Counted from the stretch's first letter, positions 27,636 through 37,626 are shown. The stretch is DNA of 64,000 bases from Pycnococcus provasolii (GCA_938743325.2 OW568896.1:1-64000), one strand, 5' to 3'. The notes: a model not told the origin generated them from the letters alone. A program made the numbers and translations.

Positions 27636-28571
27636 TCAAGCGCGGAAGGCAAATCTATGCAACCCCGCGAGCAGAGGCATCGCACGAGCGAGCGCAGCAT
27701 TGGCAGCGTCGTCGTCGTGCGTGACGGTTTCTGCAACCCCCGCGACAATTGTCGTGCATAGCTCCGCCAGTTCGCGAAAAGGTGCTAATGTGCCTTGAAG
27801 TTTTTTGAGTGTCCGGTCCACGTGCGCGTCGCACCAGAGGGTTAGCGAACGCTCGACCGTCGCATTTCCAAGAGCGCTCGCATCCGCGAGAGCAAGCGTG
27901 CGCGTCCTCGTGGCGTCTTCGAACGCGGAACGCGCACTGGCGTAGTCCGCGCAGCGTGCCTTTGCACGTTCCACCGCGCCAGGAAGTTCCGTAAGTGCAC
28001 GTTTGGCTTGCTTGCCCTCTTCACGTTCGCCGCAAGCCTCTTCCACGGACGCGACGATCGTGGCGATGAGAGACTTGTACGGGTAATTCGGTGCTTCGGG
28101 ATATCCTCTCCACGCCGCTTTGGCTGTCGTTTCGAGTTCGCTCGTCTGTTCGCCCGCCTGTCCGTTCTGCGATGCAACCAGCTGTTGTGCGTTCTGTTGT
28201 TGTCCCCCCACAATCTGACTCGGCGGCGTATCCGGTATCTTGTCCATACCCATACCACTCATGTGAGCGCGTGTTCGTTTCTTCGAGGACGAGTCAGGCA
28301 AGCTAACCGCAGACGGAGCAGCACGAGTACGTGAAGAAGTACAAGAGAAAGGAAGAACACATCTGATCATGTTCCATGCCGCTAACCGTTGAAGTGAGGC
28401 TGGTAAGGGGAAGGAGCAGGACGGACACGTTGTGAGTTCTCCCCCACTACTGGTAGTCGCCGGAAATCCACCGAGGTCGCAGCTCGCGCAGACGTAAGCA
28501 TAGGAGGGACCGGAGGGGCCCATTGGCAGCATCCCTAGTTTAGGTGCACCCAGGTGTGCGTTGGCGGCCAT
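27636..28571 (-). CDS. Zinc-ribbon and coiled-coil protein, 311 aa
   Basis: The start is the ATG at 28571 (MAANAHLGAPKLG); the open frame further upstream is the dispersed repeat and not gene. Residues about 25-57 contain two CxxC knuckles (YVCASCDLGG ... LTTCPSCSFP), a zinc-ribbon pattern. A Ser/Arg-rich region and a Gln/Asn-rich linker follow, then a long helical C-terminal half (about 155-305, EEACGEREEGKQAKRAL, LKKLQGTLAPFRELAEL). The function is not recognised. On the minus strand a CT-rich tract (28573-28611) precedes the ATG. The repeat block begins 90 bp upstream. Confidence 0.55.
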   Translation of the reverse strand: MAANAHLGAPKLGMLPMGPSGPSYAYVCASCDLGGFPATTSSGGELTTCPSCSFPLPASLQRLAAWNMIRCVLPFSCTSSRTRAAPSAVSLPDSSSKKRTRAHMSGMGMDKIPDTPPSQIVGGQQQNAQQLVASQNGQAGEQTSELETTAKAAWRGYPEAPNYPYKSLIATIVASVEEACGEREEGKQAKRALTELPGAVERAKARCADYASARSAFEDATRTRTLALADASALGNATVERSLTLWCDAHVDRTLKKLQGTLAPFRELAELCTTIVAGVAETVTHDDDAANAALARAMPLLAGLHRFAFRA

Positions 28572-28660
28572 GAGGAGGAGGAGGAGGAGAAGGAGAGAGG
28601 GAGGAGGAGAACCCCGAACGGCAATTGGAGATTGGGGGTTAGTAAAGACAACAGATGGAG

Positions 28661-30285
28661 ATAAGGTGGCCGGGGGCCTAGAGCTGAAACCCCCATTTTT
28701 TAGAGACATTCCCCCTCCTCGACTACACCACCCATCCCACCGAACTGCGAATCCACCCATGCCACCCACCCTTCCCCCACCGACCTGGAGCCCCGACCAA
28801 CAAAGATGTTGCCGACCTCTCCGTCCGACTTGGAGACCCTCGCAACAAAGGCGCGATGAGCGGCAATGCCTCCCGACCTTGGCGCCGACCAACAAAATTT
28901 GCCCACTTCCCTCCGACCTGGAGCCCCGATCAAAAAAAGGTTGCCGATGGAGAAAAAGGTTGCCCGACCTCTGGCCCCGAACAATCCCGCAATTTTTCAA
29001 ACTCCCCATGAAGCGCCCCCTCCACCGACCTGTAGCCACCGACCAAGGTGTCCCCATCCATCTGTCAATTGCCCAAGGGCGTTGAGCGGCAATGCCTCCC
29101 GACCTTGGCGCCGACCAACAAAATTTGCCCACTTCCCTCCGACCTGGAGCCCCGATCAAAAAAAGGTTGCCGATGGAGAAAAAGGTTGCCCGACCTCTGG
29201 CCCCGAACAATCCCGCAATTTTTCAAACTCCCCATGAAGCGCCCCCTCCACCGACCTGTAGCCACCGACCAAGGTGTCCCCATCCATCTGTCAATTGCCC
29301 AAGGGCGTTCAAAAAAAGGGGGGATGTTCCATTCTTTCTTCGACCAAAATCTCCGTTATGAGGCGCCCCTCCTCCGACCTGTAGCTCCGTTATGAGGCGC
29401 CTCGTCCTTCGACCAAAATCTCCGTTATGAGGCGCCCCTCCTCCGACCTGTAGCTCCGACTTAGCAAATAATAAGGTGGCCGGGGGCCTAGAGCTGAAAC
29501 CCCCATTTTTTAGAGACATTCCCCCTCCTCGACTACACCACCCATCCCACCGAACTGCGAATCCACCCATGCCACCCACCCTTCCCCCACCGACCTGGAG
29601 CCCCGACCAACAAAGATGTTGCCGACCTCTCCGTCCGACTTGGAGACCCTCGCAACAAAGGCGCGATGAGCGGCAATGCCTCCCGACCTTGGCGCCGACC
29701 AACAAAATTTGCCCACTTCCCTCCGACCTGGAGCCAGCCCCGATCAAAAAAAGGTTGCCGATGGAGAAAAAGGTTGCCCGACCTCTGGCCCCGAACAATC
29801 CCGCAATTTTTCAAACTCCCCATGAAGCGCCCCCTCCACCGACCTGTAGCCACCGACCAAGGTGTCCCCATCCATCTGTCAATTGCCCAAGGGCGTTGAG
29901 CGGCAATGCCTCCCGACCTTGGCGCCGACCAACAAAATTTGCCCACTTCCCTCCGACCTGGAGCCCCGATCAAAAAAAGGTTGCCGATGGAGAAAAAGGT
30001 TGCCCGACCTCTGGCCCCGAACAATCCCGCAATTTTTCAAACTCCCCATGAAGCGCCCCCTCCACCGACCTGTAGCCACCGACCAAGGTGTCCCCATCCA
30101 TCTGTCAATTGCCCAAGGGCGTTCAAAAAAAGGGGGGATGTTCCATTCTTTCTTCGACCAAAATCTCCGTTATGAGGCGCCCCTCCTCCGACCTGTAGCT
30201 CCGTTATGAGGCGCCTCGTCCTTCGACCAAAATCTCCGTTATGAGGCGCCCCTCCTCCGACCTGTAGCTCCGACTTAGCAAATAA
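28661..30285 (+). repeat. Nested tandem form of the dispersed CCGACC/GGTCGG repeat
   Basis: Two 810-bp copies (28661-29470 and 29471-30285) are nearly identical, each starting ATAAGGTGGCCGGGGGCC; the second has a four-base insertion (AGCC, near 29735). Inside each, a 226-bp segment starting GAGCGGCAATGCCTCC is itself duplicated (28858 and 29084; 29668 and 29898). The family is the reverse complement of 1771-2235. CCGACCT or a variant recurs at irregular intervals of tens of bases. Long frames on both strands are Pro-rich and repeat-derived. No transposase is seen; mobility type unknown. Confidence 0.9.
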
Positions 30286-30367
30286 TTAGGAGATGCAAGA
30301 GCTTCCACCCCAAGGGGTTTCAGAATTAGGAGATGCAAGAGCTTCCACCCCAAGGGGTTTCAGAATT
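30286..30367 (+). repeat. 40-bp tandem duplicate next to the dispersed repeat
   Basis: TTAGGAGATGCAAGAGCTTC and the following CACCCCAAGGGGTTTCAGAA occur twice (30286 and 30326). One copy lies in inverted orientation at 1771-1809, and a partial copy at about 41931-41951. It contains the palindrome CCCCAAGGGG/CCCCTTGGGG. Confidence 0.85.
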
Positions 30368-30427
30368 GGGGGTTACCCCCTTTCCTGATCGCTGATCGCT
30401 GATCACTCATCCCTTCTCCTCGGTTTC

Positions 30428-33400
30428 ATGGCGTCGCTGCGCGCTAGTTCTCACGCGAGTTCTCACGCAGACGGCCAGCCTTTGCTGGCGGCGTTCGGGG
30501 ACGGGCACGCGATGCCCACGCACAGATCCACCATGGTCGCCATCAACACAATAGCAAGTAGCGCTAGGGGAGGAGGTCCACCAGCGGCAGGCAACTTGGC
30601 GGCGTCAAAAAACAAATCAAACATAAGGCGAGTCAGTGCCGTGCAGTGCCTCCTATTAATATCCACGCTCGTTGTCGCTGGAGTCGTCACGGTCCAGCAA
30701 ATGCAGCACAGACATACGCACGCCTTTGCGAAGTTCGAAGAACAACAGGAACACGCGCCGGCAACCGTGAACGTGAGGGGGGGAGCCGCAGCGAGCGCGA
30801 CCAAGCTCAGCATGGCGCAAGCGGAGGCGATGGTTGAGAGAAGAACGAGCGGCGCCGGCGGCGGCGGCGACGGCGGCCGGCCAACGAACGTGCAAACGCA
30901 AGTGACCACGGCAAGGTCGCGATCGACAGTTCAGACGAGGTCAGCAATATCTACACGTCTAGGCGGGGAGGACGACGAAGCCTTAACTCGACAGGTCATC
31001 GACGACTTCGCGCCAAGCCTGTCTTCGAGCGAAATCGAACGAGTCGACGGACTAAGACGAGGCACTGTCGTGCCATCTGCCGCATGTCCGTCATCTCCCG
31101 TTGGCGCGCTAGCCAACGCTGCTATCCAGCCACGCGTGCTCCGGTACGTGCAAGGAGCAGCGGAGGTCTCGGAATGGCCGGCAAGGTGCGCCGACCCATC
31201 CGCCGACCAAGCTCTGTGCGCCGTGCTGCGCGCCGCCGCGATCCGACAGGAGGTGATGGTTGCCGTTGCGAACGGCGCGGTGACTGAGCAGGTGAGGCGC
31301 CTTGCCGAGTCGGCGCACAAGGCGGGCGTCGCGAACTTCGTCGTTGTTGCCATCGATCGGCACATGCACGACTGGGCGAGGCAGAATGGCTTCCACACGT
31401 ACTTTACGCCGTCCGACGCAAGAGGGTCGCACAAAATATCAGCGGCGAAATTTGGTATCCTCAAGCGCTTTCTCGCTTACGGATGCTCCGTGCTTCTCAC
31501 GGACACGGACATCGTGTACGTGAAGAACCCGTTCGATCACCTGCACCGCGACGCGGATGTCGAAGGCATGAGCGATGGATGGGACGATTCGAGCGCCTAC
31601 GGGTTCGTTGATCCGCTCACGGACCTGATTCGAGGCAATCGCACAAACTCTCAGCCGCACTTCACCATGCGCATGGCGGCGCTGAATAGTGGACTGTGGT
31701 ACCTGCGAGCAACGGAGGCGTCGGTGCGCATGCTCACGGTTATGCAGCATCGCATGGAGACGGAAGACACTTGGGATCAGAGCGGGTACAACCAAGAGCT
31801 CTTCTTGCCAGGAAAGCTTGACAGGCCGCACAGCGGGTGCACCGTGCGCGTGATGCGAAGCGAGTGCTTCGTAAACTCAAAGACGTTCTTCCGCGTGCTA
31901 ACGCGGGGAGATCTTCTGTCGCAGCTTGAGGGGCCTGTGGCTGTGCATGCCAACTACCATCAGGACAAGGAGTATCGGATGAATAAGATGAATGCGTTTT
32001 ATCTTGGTGGACGAACGGCGGAAGCGCTGAAGGTGATCAAGATGAAGCGACACCAGTCTGACGGAGAGCCCGTTGAGTCGATCGCGGTGCTTGAGGCGGG
32101 GCAGGTTTCCAGCCTGAATGACGGATTCCTGAGCAATCGGGACAACACCGCAAGCCTGAATGTCGCGCGAAAGTCAGGTGTCGCGCCATCTGTGCCGCGC
32201 AGCCCAGCCTGGGCCGCTCCGGACACCAGCCCTGTGAGGCCAGCGGGCGGTGTCGCGTGTCTCGCGAGCCTCGGCACGGATCTTTGCCACGCCTTGGATG
32301 CCGCAGCAAAAGGCGCGCCGTCGCGTCTTGGGCGTGCGGTGATTCTTACGACAGGATTCGTGTCGGAGCTGGCATCTTCCGCGTGGCGAGCATTTGGTCG
32401 TAGCGCGGTGAATGCCAGAGCTGACGCATCTTGCCTGATCGTCGTCATCGACGGTGGCGGTGCGCTGTTCCTGGCTCACGCCGGTGACGTGGCCAACGGC
32501 GACGTTGATCCCAGCCGCCTGCACAAATTGGATGTGCCACCGACATCTGGGGTGTTTGCTGGTATTTCCACCGCACTGCGCGTGGACGATGGGGAAGCTG
32601 TCGCACCCACGGTCCTTAGATTCAATCTTCTGGTGCACATCCTTTCCCTGGGAATTGGCGTGCTTCACACGGATGCGTCTCAACTACCTCTGTGGATGCT
32701 GATGTCACCTCTTCTCATTTTGCACGGTGACTCCGATGTGGAAGCATCGCCAGACGCGTGGGATGACACGTCCGCGTATGGCTACGACCACGTCGTGGAC
32801 GACCCGAAGATGGTATTCACGCGTTTCTGCCACGGAAGTCGCGTCGCATCAAGGCTTCTCAGCTTCGCTTACTTCCGCTCGACGGATGAGGCTCTGGCAC
32901 TTGCTCGTCGTGTTCGCGCCATCGCCCTACGCGAAGTCCTTCGCGGTGATGGCGAAATGGCGGACGCTCTACAGCGTGCCGGTGAAGGTGCACGGCGAGT
33001 GCTCAGCGCGTACGCACCACGGCGTGGCGCTAGACGGCTTGGAGCCATCGCCGCGCTCGCGTTCAATGCGCTGCTCTACCTCCCAAGTGTTGGCCAGTAC
33101 GTCTCGCCTGGAGCCAGCTTTCGCGCCATCAGCCTATTTACTGTACCGACGAGCGCATTCCTCTACCGGGAACGCCACGTGTTCGCGCAGCTTCGCCAAG
33201 CTGCCTCCAGCGGATCGGGAAGTTTGCCGGCGGTTGTGCTCATGCGCCATGACACCGACAACGTGGCGGGCATTGCCAAAGTTCTCCCACTGGGAAGTAC
33301 GTCCGCAAATTTGGTCGCCGCCTTGGAGGAGTGGCGCAGTAGTGCCGCGGGCACCTCCATTTCAGGTTGCTCACAAGGCGAAAGCGATACCCTCGCCAGC

Positions 33401-33652
33401 GACGATCTGCCCTCATCCTTAAAGCGCACGCAATCTTGGACGTGGGCTGGTACTCCCGGATTGAAGTTCGCCGCGGGGGGTAAGCTCGAAACGCCGTGGG
33501 GCGAAGGAACCTGGGGAGTGAATCGCAATTCGCGCTTCTATGCAAAGTTTGCCGGCGCCGTGCATTTGCTGCAATTCAGTGACGATGGAACATACTTCAT
33601 CTCACGCCGGTGCTCCGACGGCGAGGAGATTCTTGGAAGAGGCGTGGTGTAA
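30428..33652 (+). CDS. GT77-like type II membrane glycosyltransferase with two catalytic-type domains, 1074 aa
   Basis: A transmembrane anchor (SAVQCLLLISTLVVAGVVTV, about 70-89) follows a basic cytosolic tail, as in Golgi type II enzymes. The first nucleotide-diphospho-sugar transferase domain (about 270-545) has the DxD motif in LLTDTDIVYVKNPF (about 357) and the family block ALNSGLWYLR. A second, related domain (about 625-1000) retains WDDTSAYGYD, paralleling WDDSSAYGFV in the first. It has HTDASQLPLW where the DxD should be and lacks the NSGLWYLR block, so it is probably non-catalytic. A C-terminal beta-type segment (about 1005-1074, WGEGTWGVN) could bind carbohydrate. GT77 enzymes add arabinose, xylose or galactose to wall glycoproteins; the donor here cannot be told. 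Confidence 0.78.
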   Translation: MASLRASSHASSHADGQPLLAAFGDGHAMPTHRSTMVAINTIASSARGGGPPAAGNLAASKNKSNIRRVSAVQCLLLISTLVVAGVVTVQQMQHRHTHAFAKFEEQQEHAPATVNVRGGAAASATKLSMAQAEAMVERRTSGAGGGGDGGRPTNVQTQVTTARSRSTVQTRSAISTRLGGEDDEALTRQVIDDFAPSLSSSEIERVDGLRRGTVVPSAACPSSPVGALANAAIQPRVLRYVQGAAEVSEWPARCADPSADQALCAVLRAAAIRQEVMVAVANGAVTEQVRRLAESAHKAGVANFVVVAIDRHMHDWARQNGFHTYFTPSDARGSHKISAAKFGILKRFLAYGCSVLLTDTDIVYVKNPFDHLHRDADVEGMSDGWDDSSAYGFVDPLTDLIRGNRTNSQPHFTMRMAALNSGLWYLRATEASVRMLTVMQHRMETEDTWDQSGYNQELFLPGKLDRPHSGCTVRVMRSECFVNSKTFFRVLTRGDLLSQLEGPVAVHANYHQDKEYRMNKMNAFYLGGRTAEALKVIKMKRHQSDGEPVESIAVLEAGQVSSLNDGFLSNRDNTASLNVARKSGVAPSVPRSPAWAAPDTSPVRPAGGVACLASLGTDLCHALDAAAKGAPSRLGRAVILTTGFVSELASSAWRAFGRSAVNARADASCLIVVIDGGGALFLAHAGDVANGDVDPSRLHKLDVPPTSGVFAGISTALRVDDGEAVAPTVLRFNLLVHILSLGIGVLHTDASQLPLWMLMSPLLILHGDSDVEASPDAWDDTSAYGYDHVVDDPKMVFTRFCHGSRVASRLLSFAYFRSTDEALALARRVRAIALREVLRGDGEMADALQRAGEGARRVLSAYAPRRGARRLGAIAALAFNALLYLPSVGQYVSPGASFRAISLFTVPTSAFLYRERHVFAQLRQAASSGSGSLPAVVLMRHDTDNVAGIAKVLPLGSTSANLVAALEEWRSSAAGTSISGCSQGESDTLASDDLPSSLKRTQSWTWAGTPGLKFAAGGKLETPWGEGTWGVNRNSRFYAKFAGAVHLLQFSDDGTYFISRRCSDGEEILGRGVV

Positions 33653-33726
33653 TTTTATTTTCAACAACATGTGTTATTGCAAATTACTTTGGTTGATTTA
33701 AAAAAACAATTAAAAACAAATCATAT

Positions 33727-35955
33727 TCATTTACTGTACGCCTCCTCAACACCCCACTGCTCACCGCCTGAGCCCAGTCGAAGCACCTTGTCGTGGTACG
33801 AACGCAGAGACGCGCGGTGGCCGACACTCACGACCGCGGAGTTCGGCAGGCGATCACGAAGCATCGCGTACAAGTTCTTCTCGTTGTCCTCGTCGAGCGC
33901 GGACGTCGCCTCGTCCAGAAGCACGATACGGGGATTGTGAAGAAGCATGCGCGCGAAGGACAGGCGCTGCTGCTCGCCAAGGCTCAGCGAGGATGCCCAG
34001 TCACCGTGCGCATCGAGGCCAGTCTCGCCGTTGTCCCACGTGCGATCCAGAAGGTGGGAAAGGTTCGCACACGCGAGCGCATCCTCCAGGTGCGCATCGG
34101 ATGGCTCGGGCAATGATGGTGGGGATGACGTAGAATCCTCTTCATCGTCAACACCCTGCCGCCAACGAGGGTACAGCAGCTGGTCACGAATCGTGCCGAG
34201 TGTCATGTACGGGCGCTGGGGCAGGAAAAAGGCACTTGCGCGCGAGAAGAGCTCTGACGTCGCGTCCGCACCTTCGACGTGAGGCTGCGCCGGCAGCGTG
34301 GGATCAGCCGCGACGGATATCGTGCCCCTGCCAGAGTCCCAAAGCCCCGCAATGGCGCGCAGCAGGCTTGTTTTACCTGACCCGCTGCGTCCCATGACCA
34401 GGACACCCTCGCCTTGGCCGATGTCGAGGGACAGCTTCGAGATTAATTCCGTTTCGTTATTCGGCGTGCGAACCGTCACATCCTCGAGGCGAAGCGCAAC
34501 GGAGGAAGGGAGGGTCTCGACGACCTGCGAGCTGACGAACGACGGCTGATACGACGTGCTGCCTTCCACATCTTCGCCGGGCGGCGGAAGCGCACCCGCG
34601 AGAGTCTTCCTGCGCTCGAGGCGCTCCACGGAACTTTCCTGCCTGAGCGCGTCGTCGAGGTCGCCGAGACGGTCCACGACCGCCGCGATGCTCGCAAGGC
34701 CGCCAAGCTGGTACACGACAATGCTGACGTCGCCGAGAACGTGGCTGAATGCGCTCGAGCACTGGTTCACTGTGCCAAACTCAATCTCGCCTCTGAAGTA
34801 CAGCGGCGACACCACCGCGGCGGGGAGCAAGCTGATGAGGAAACGGTAGAAGCTCGTGAAGAAGCCAAGGTTGCGTTCCGTGTTCAACAGGCTGAGCGTA
34901 TTCGAGAGCGCGTTCTGGAAGCGGTTGAGAATCACGCCGCGCTCGGCATCGCCTCCCACGCCATAGAATGCGACGGACTCGGCGTTCGAGCGCAGGCGGA
35001 TGATGGAGAACCGGAAGTCCGCCTCTCTCTTCTCCTGCTCGAAGTTCAGCGGCACAAGCGACTTTCCCAGGCGCAGGCTGATTGCCGTTCCAACGGAAGC
35101 GTACGCGACGAGCGCAATGAACAGCGGAGGGTAGATGCTGTACAGGATGCGCGAGAAGCTGACGAGGTCGCCTCCCGTGCTAAGAAGCGTGAGTGCGAGG
35201 CTGAGGGCGCCGTCGACGAACGCGCCGACGTCGCGTGTGATGCGCTGGTCGGGGTTGTCAATCATCTTGCTGTTGCTTGGATTTTCGAGGTGAAAGTATC
35301 GGCTTTCGGACGTGTACATGGACACGTACTTCGTCGTGAGGTACTCTCGCCACCTCAGGGTGAGGAGCGCCTGCGCGTAGTCTCGGAACACGAACACGGG
35401 AACCCCTCCGACGATGGCGAAGAAGTAGAGTTTCAGCATCTGCTCAAACTTTGGCACGTCCTTTTCGCTGAGCGCGTTGAAGAAGTCGCGTCCGAGGTAG
35501 GAGAATCCGACGGACACTCCCGTGGTTGCGACGGTGAGCGCGACGACGAGCGCGAGTCTCTTATACGCGTCGCGCCTTACAGCTTTGTCGGCCCAGTACG
35601 GCTTGGCAAGTGCCACAAATCGCGTCGTGATATCGCGCAGATTCGTCGTCGGGCCAAGCACTTGCACGTTGTCAACATTCGACGCCGAGAGCAAGAACCC
35701 AGAACCTTTCCCAGTACTACCTTTATTAGCACCCTTACCACCAGAAACGCCAGAGCCACCACCACCACTAACACCACCACCACCACGACGCAAGCCAACA
35801 GACCAACCAGCAGCACCAGCACGACCACCACCACCACCACCGCCACCACGCCGAGCAGAGGCAGAGGCAGAGGCAGAGGCAGAGGCAGAGGCAGAGGCGG
35901 AGGCGGAGGACGCACGCGGAGGATTGCGCTTCACTGCAGCCCCGAGCGACGCCAT
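33727..35955 (-). CDS. ABC half-transporter, ABCD/SbmA-type, probably plastid, 742 aa
   Basis: The start is the ATG at 35955 (MASLGAAVKRNPPR), after which a Ser/Ala/Gly/Arg-rich lead suits a plastid transit peptide. A transmembrane domain (about 100-450) has the DYAQALLTLRWREYLT stretch and FYGVGGDAE segment typical of ABCD-type and cyanobacterial SbmA/YddA-like transporters. The ATPase domain has Walker A GRSGSGKTS (about 520), signature LSLGEQQRL (about 655) and Walker B IVLLDEATSALDE (about 677). It would act as a homodimer. Plant and cyanobacterial relatives sit in chloroplast or plasma membranes; the substrate is unknown. It ends 74 bp from the GT77-like gene, tail to tail. Confidence 0.88.
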   Translation of the reverse strand: MASLGAAVKRNPPRASSASASASASASASASASARRGGGGGGGGRAGAAGWSVGLRRGGGGVSGGGGSGVSGGKGANKGSTGKGSGFLLSASNVDNVQVLGPTTNLRDITTRFVALAKPYWADKAVRRDAYKRLALVVALTVATTGVSVGFSYLGRDFFNALSEKDVPKFEQMLKLYFFAIVGGVPVFVFRDYAQALLTLRWREYLTTKYVSMYTSESRYFHLENPSNSKMIDNPDQRITRDVGAFVDGALSLALTLLSTGGDLVSFSRILYSIYPPLFIALVAYASVGTAISLRLGKSLVPLNFEQEKREADFRFSIIRLRSNAESVAFYGVGGDAERGVILNRFQNALSNTLSLLNTERNLGFFTSFYRFLISLLPAAVVSPLYFRGEIEFGTVNQCSSAFSHVLGDVSIVVYQLGGLASIAAVVDRLGDLDDALRQESSVERLERRKTLAGALPPPGEDVEGSTSYQPSFVSSQVVETLPSSVALRLEDVTVRTPNNETELISKLSLDIGQGEGVLVMGRSGSGKTSLLRAIAGLWDSGRGTISVAADPTLPAQPHVEGADATSELFSRASAFFLPQRPYMTLGTIRDQLLYPRWRQGVDDEEDSTSSPPSLPEPSDAHLEDALACANLSHLLDRTWDNGETGLDAHGDWASSLSLGEQQRLSFARMLLHNPRIVLLDEATSALDEDNEKNLYAMLRDRLPNSAVVSVGHRASLRSYHDKVLRLGSGGEQWGVEEAYSK
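35856..35908 (+). repeat. (GGCAGA)n coding microsatellite
   Basis: A hexanucleotide run inside the ABC transporter transit region encodes alternating Ser-Ala on the minus strand and is likely length-polymorphic. Confidence 0.8.
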
Positions 35956-36383
35956 GTTATGTTGTTGACGCAGATGACGGAGGAGTGATATTTCGGATCC
36001 TGTTTGTGGTGCTCCGGAGCTCCCGGGAAAACCCGGGGGCCCGGAGGTGGGGCCCGGGGAGGGCCCGGGCCTTGCCGGGGATGCCTCCTTGCTCCTAGCT
36101 CCGTGGCGGGCCCGGCCCCGGAAGGGCTTTCCTTCGAAAACCATGGCGGCAGACAGAGACGTTGGTGGTGGAGGCGGCGGCCTACTCGGCGTCGCAGCGT
36201 GTCGGCGCGTAGCCGTGAGCGTTTCACTCTAATGCGCGCCCGAGCTGGATACGCTGGATACCCGACGGTTGGAGCCGATGGTGGTGAAATACAATAATAT
36301 GATATGCAACATGGACACTGGTGCTACTTGTGCCCTTTTGAAAGCAAGCACTATGGTGCACATGACTATTAGATTTTGGATGA
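35956..36383. other. Leader of the ABC transporter gene and spacer
   Basis: The stretch is GC-rich with GGGCCCGGG-type palindromic runs (36030-36070) and then becomes AT-richer. No gene is supported. Confidence 0.5.
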
Positions 36384-36736
36384 ATTGTTGAACATCCTTT
36401 CCCATCCCAAGTTCCCATTGATCATGTGGGTGCGGAGCGCGCGGCTGCCACGGGCGGCGTAGCTCTCCAACTGCGTAGCTCAACGTTCGTGGTCACGAGG
36501 TGTGGTAAGTATGGGCGCTTCGCCGCGAACAGTGACTTGATTCATAGCAGTTGAACAGCTGGACGAGCACGACTTCGGCAGGGATGGGGCATGGTTTAGG
36601 GAGAAAATAAGCAAGTTGCGGCCGGATCTGGAGAAGCACATGATGAACAAAAAAAAACTGGGCACCTTTCGAATGATCTGGCGACGTATATCTGACCGCC
36701 TAAAATATTTTTTATTTAGGCGGTAAGGGAGCTGCG
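36384..36736 (+). pseudogene. Unrecognised gene fragment sharing a peptide with 41353-41397
   Basis: A plus frame (36384-36551) reads like protein (IDHVGAERAAATGGVALQL) and includes VTRCGKYGRFAANSD (36492-36536). The same peptide with Thr for Ser is encoded at 41353-41397; five of the six base differences are silent. A separate plus frame ending near 36723 is also protein-like (RDGAWFREKISKLRPDLEK). The family is unknown. The fragment ends close to the solo LTR. It may be a relic of a duplicated gene or of a multi-copy element. Confidence 0.4.
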
Positions 36737-36823
36737 CGCTTCGCGCGCACCCCCACCAACACCCTTCGGGAGTGAGCCGCTCCAGGAGAAAGCCAGTTGT
36801 TCCCTGGGCCCGGGCCTTCATAA

Positions 36824-37381
36824 TGTGAAGGGTATTGTGTGACTCTGTGTGACTTTGTGTCGTTATCTGCTGTGTGTCTACGGTTCTTTTCTTTCGATCT
36901 CGAAAGTTTTTCTTTACTTTTTTGAAGCTTAATGTCTATGGACGATTAGGTAGAGCTGCTCTCTGCCGTTGTAAGTCCTTTCTGCATTTGGAATTTTTTG
37001 GATTGGACGCACGCCGGGGTGGTGTGTGAGGGATCCCCAACTGGGGGCACACCCCGAACTGAGGATATTTGTTAAGGAGGATCTTTGTGGGGATTCGGCG
37101 TGAGCCAATCCTCACTCTCTTGGTTGGTCTCTTGACTCTTTGTGGTGCCGCCTCTTCGTGGATACCTCTTTATCTCCGTTCGACCAAGCTTTGCTCTTGG
37201 TGTCTTCCCTTTGCCTTCCTCTCCCTCTACCTTCGGGACCCCGGTGACGTCGACCCTTTTCCTCGTGTAATAGACAACCACTCTTAGTTGCTACCTACTT
37301 AAGTAGTCGTCTTAAGGTCACTCTCTTCTTGTTGTCCTGGACGGAGGGACAACCTGCTCTCGACTGAGGAACGCCGTCACA
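36824..37381 (+). mobile_element. Solo LTR (fossil), 558 bp
   Basis: The sequence begins TGTGA and ends TCACA (perfect 5-bp terminal inverted repeat with TG...CA ends). It is flanked by a 5-bp target duplication CATAA (36819-36823 and 37382-37386). No internal coding region remains, so it is the product of LTR-LTR recombination. It shares a CTTAAGGTCACT-type stretch near its 3' part with the Copia-type LTR at 13.2 kb, so the two families may be related. The intact duplication suggests it is not old. Confidence 0.8.
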
Positions 37382-37386
37382 CATAA

Positions 37387-37626
37387 TCTTATTGAGTCCC
37401 AGCATGGAATTTCGCTAAGTTACCCATCTGCGTTGCACGTAAATGTAAATGTAAAATGTATCCACTTAGGTAATATCTCCCCGCGCGTCGGGGTGGTCAA
37501 CCTCAACCTCACCCTCAACCACATCTCCAACTTGGTCCTCCTCTCTTCTCTTCTCTTCTTCTCCGCTTTTCTTTTCTTTTTTCTTTTTTTTCAAACTTGC
37601 TCCCTCCCTCGACGCTTTTGCTCGAA
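37387..37626 (+). promoter_or_regulatory. Leader of the peroxiredoxin-like gene
   Basis: A long pyrimidine tract (TCTCTTCTCTTCTCTTCTTC and following, 37535-37590) ends about 35 bp before the ATG at 37627. No TATA box is obvious. Confidence 0.4.

Noticed and set aside
28561-30209. Pro-rich frames of 70-190 codons on both strands of the dispersed repeat
   Set aside because: They repeat with the DNA repeat, occur in several frames at once and have no domain.
34741-35988. 415-codon plus-strand frame opposite the ABC transporter
   Set aside because: Antisense shadow; the minus frame holds all ABC motifs.
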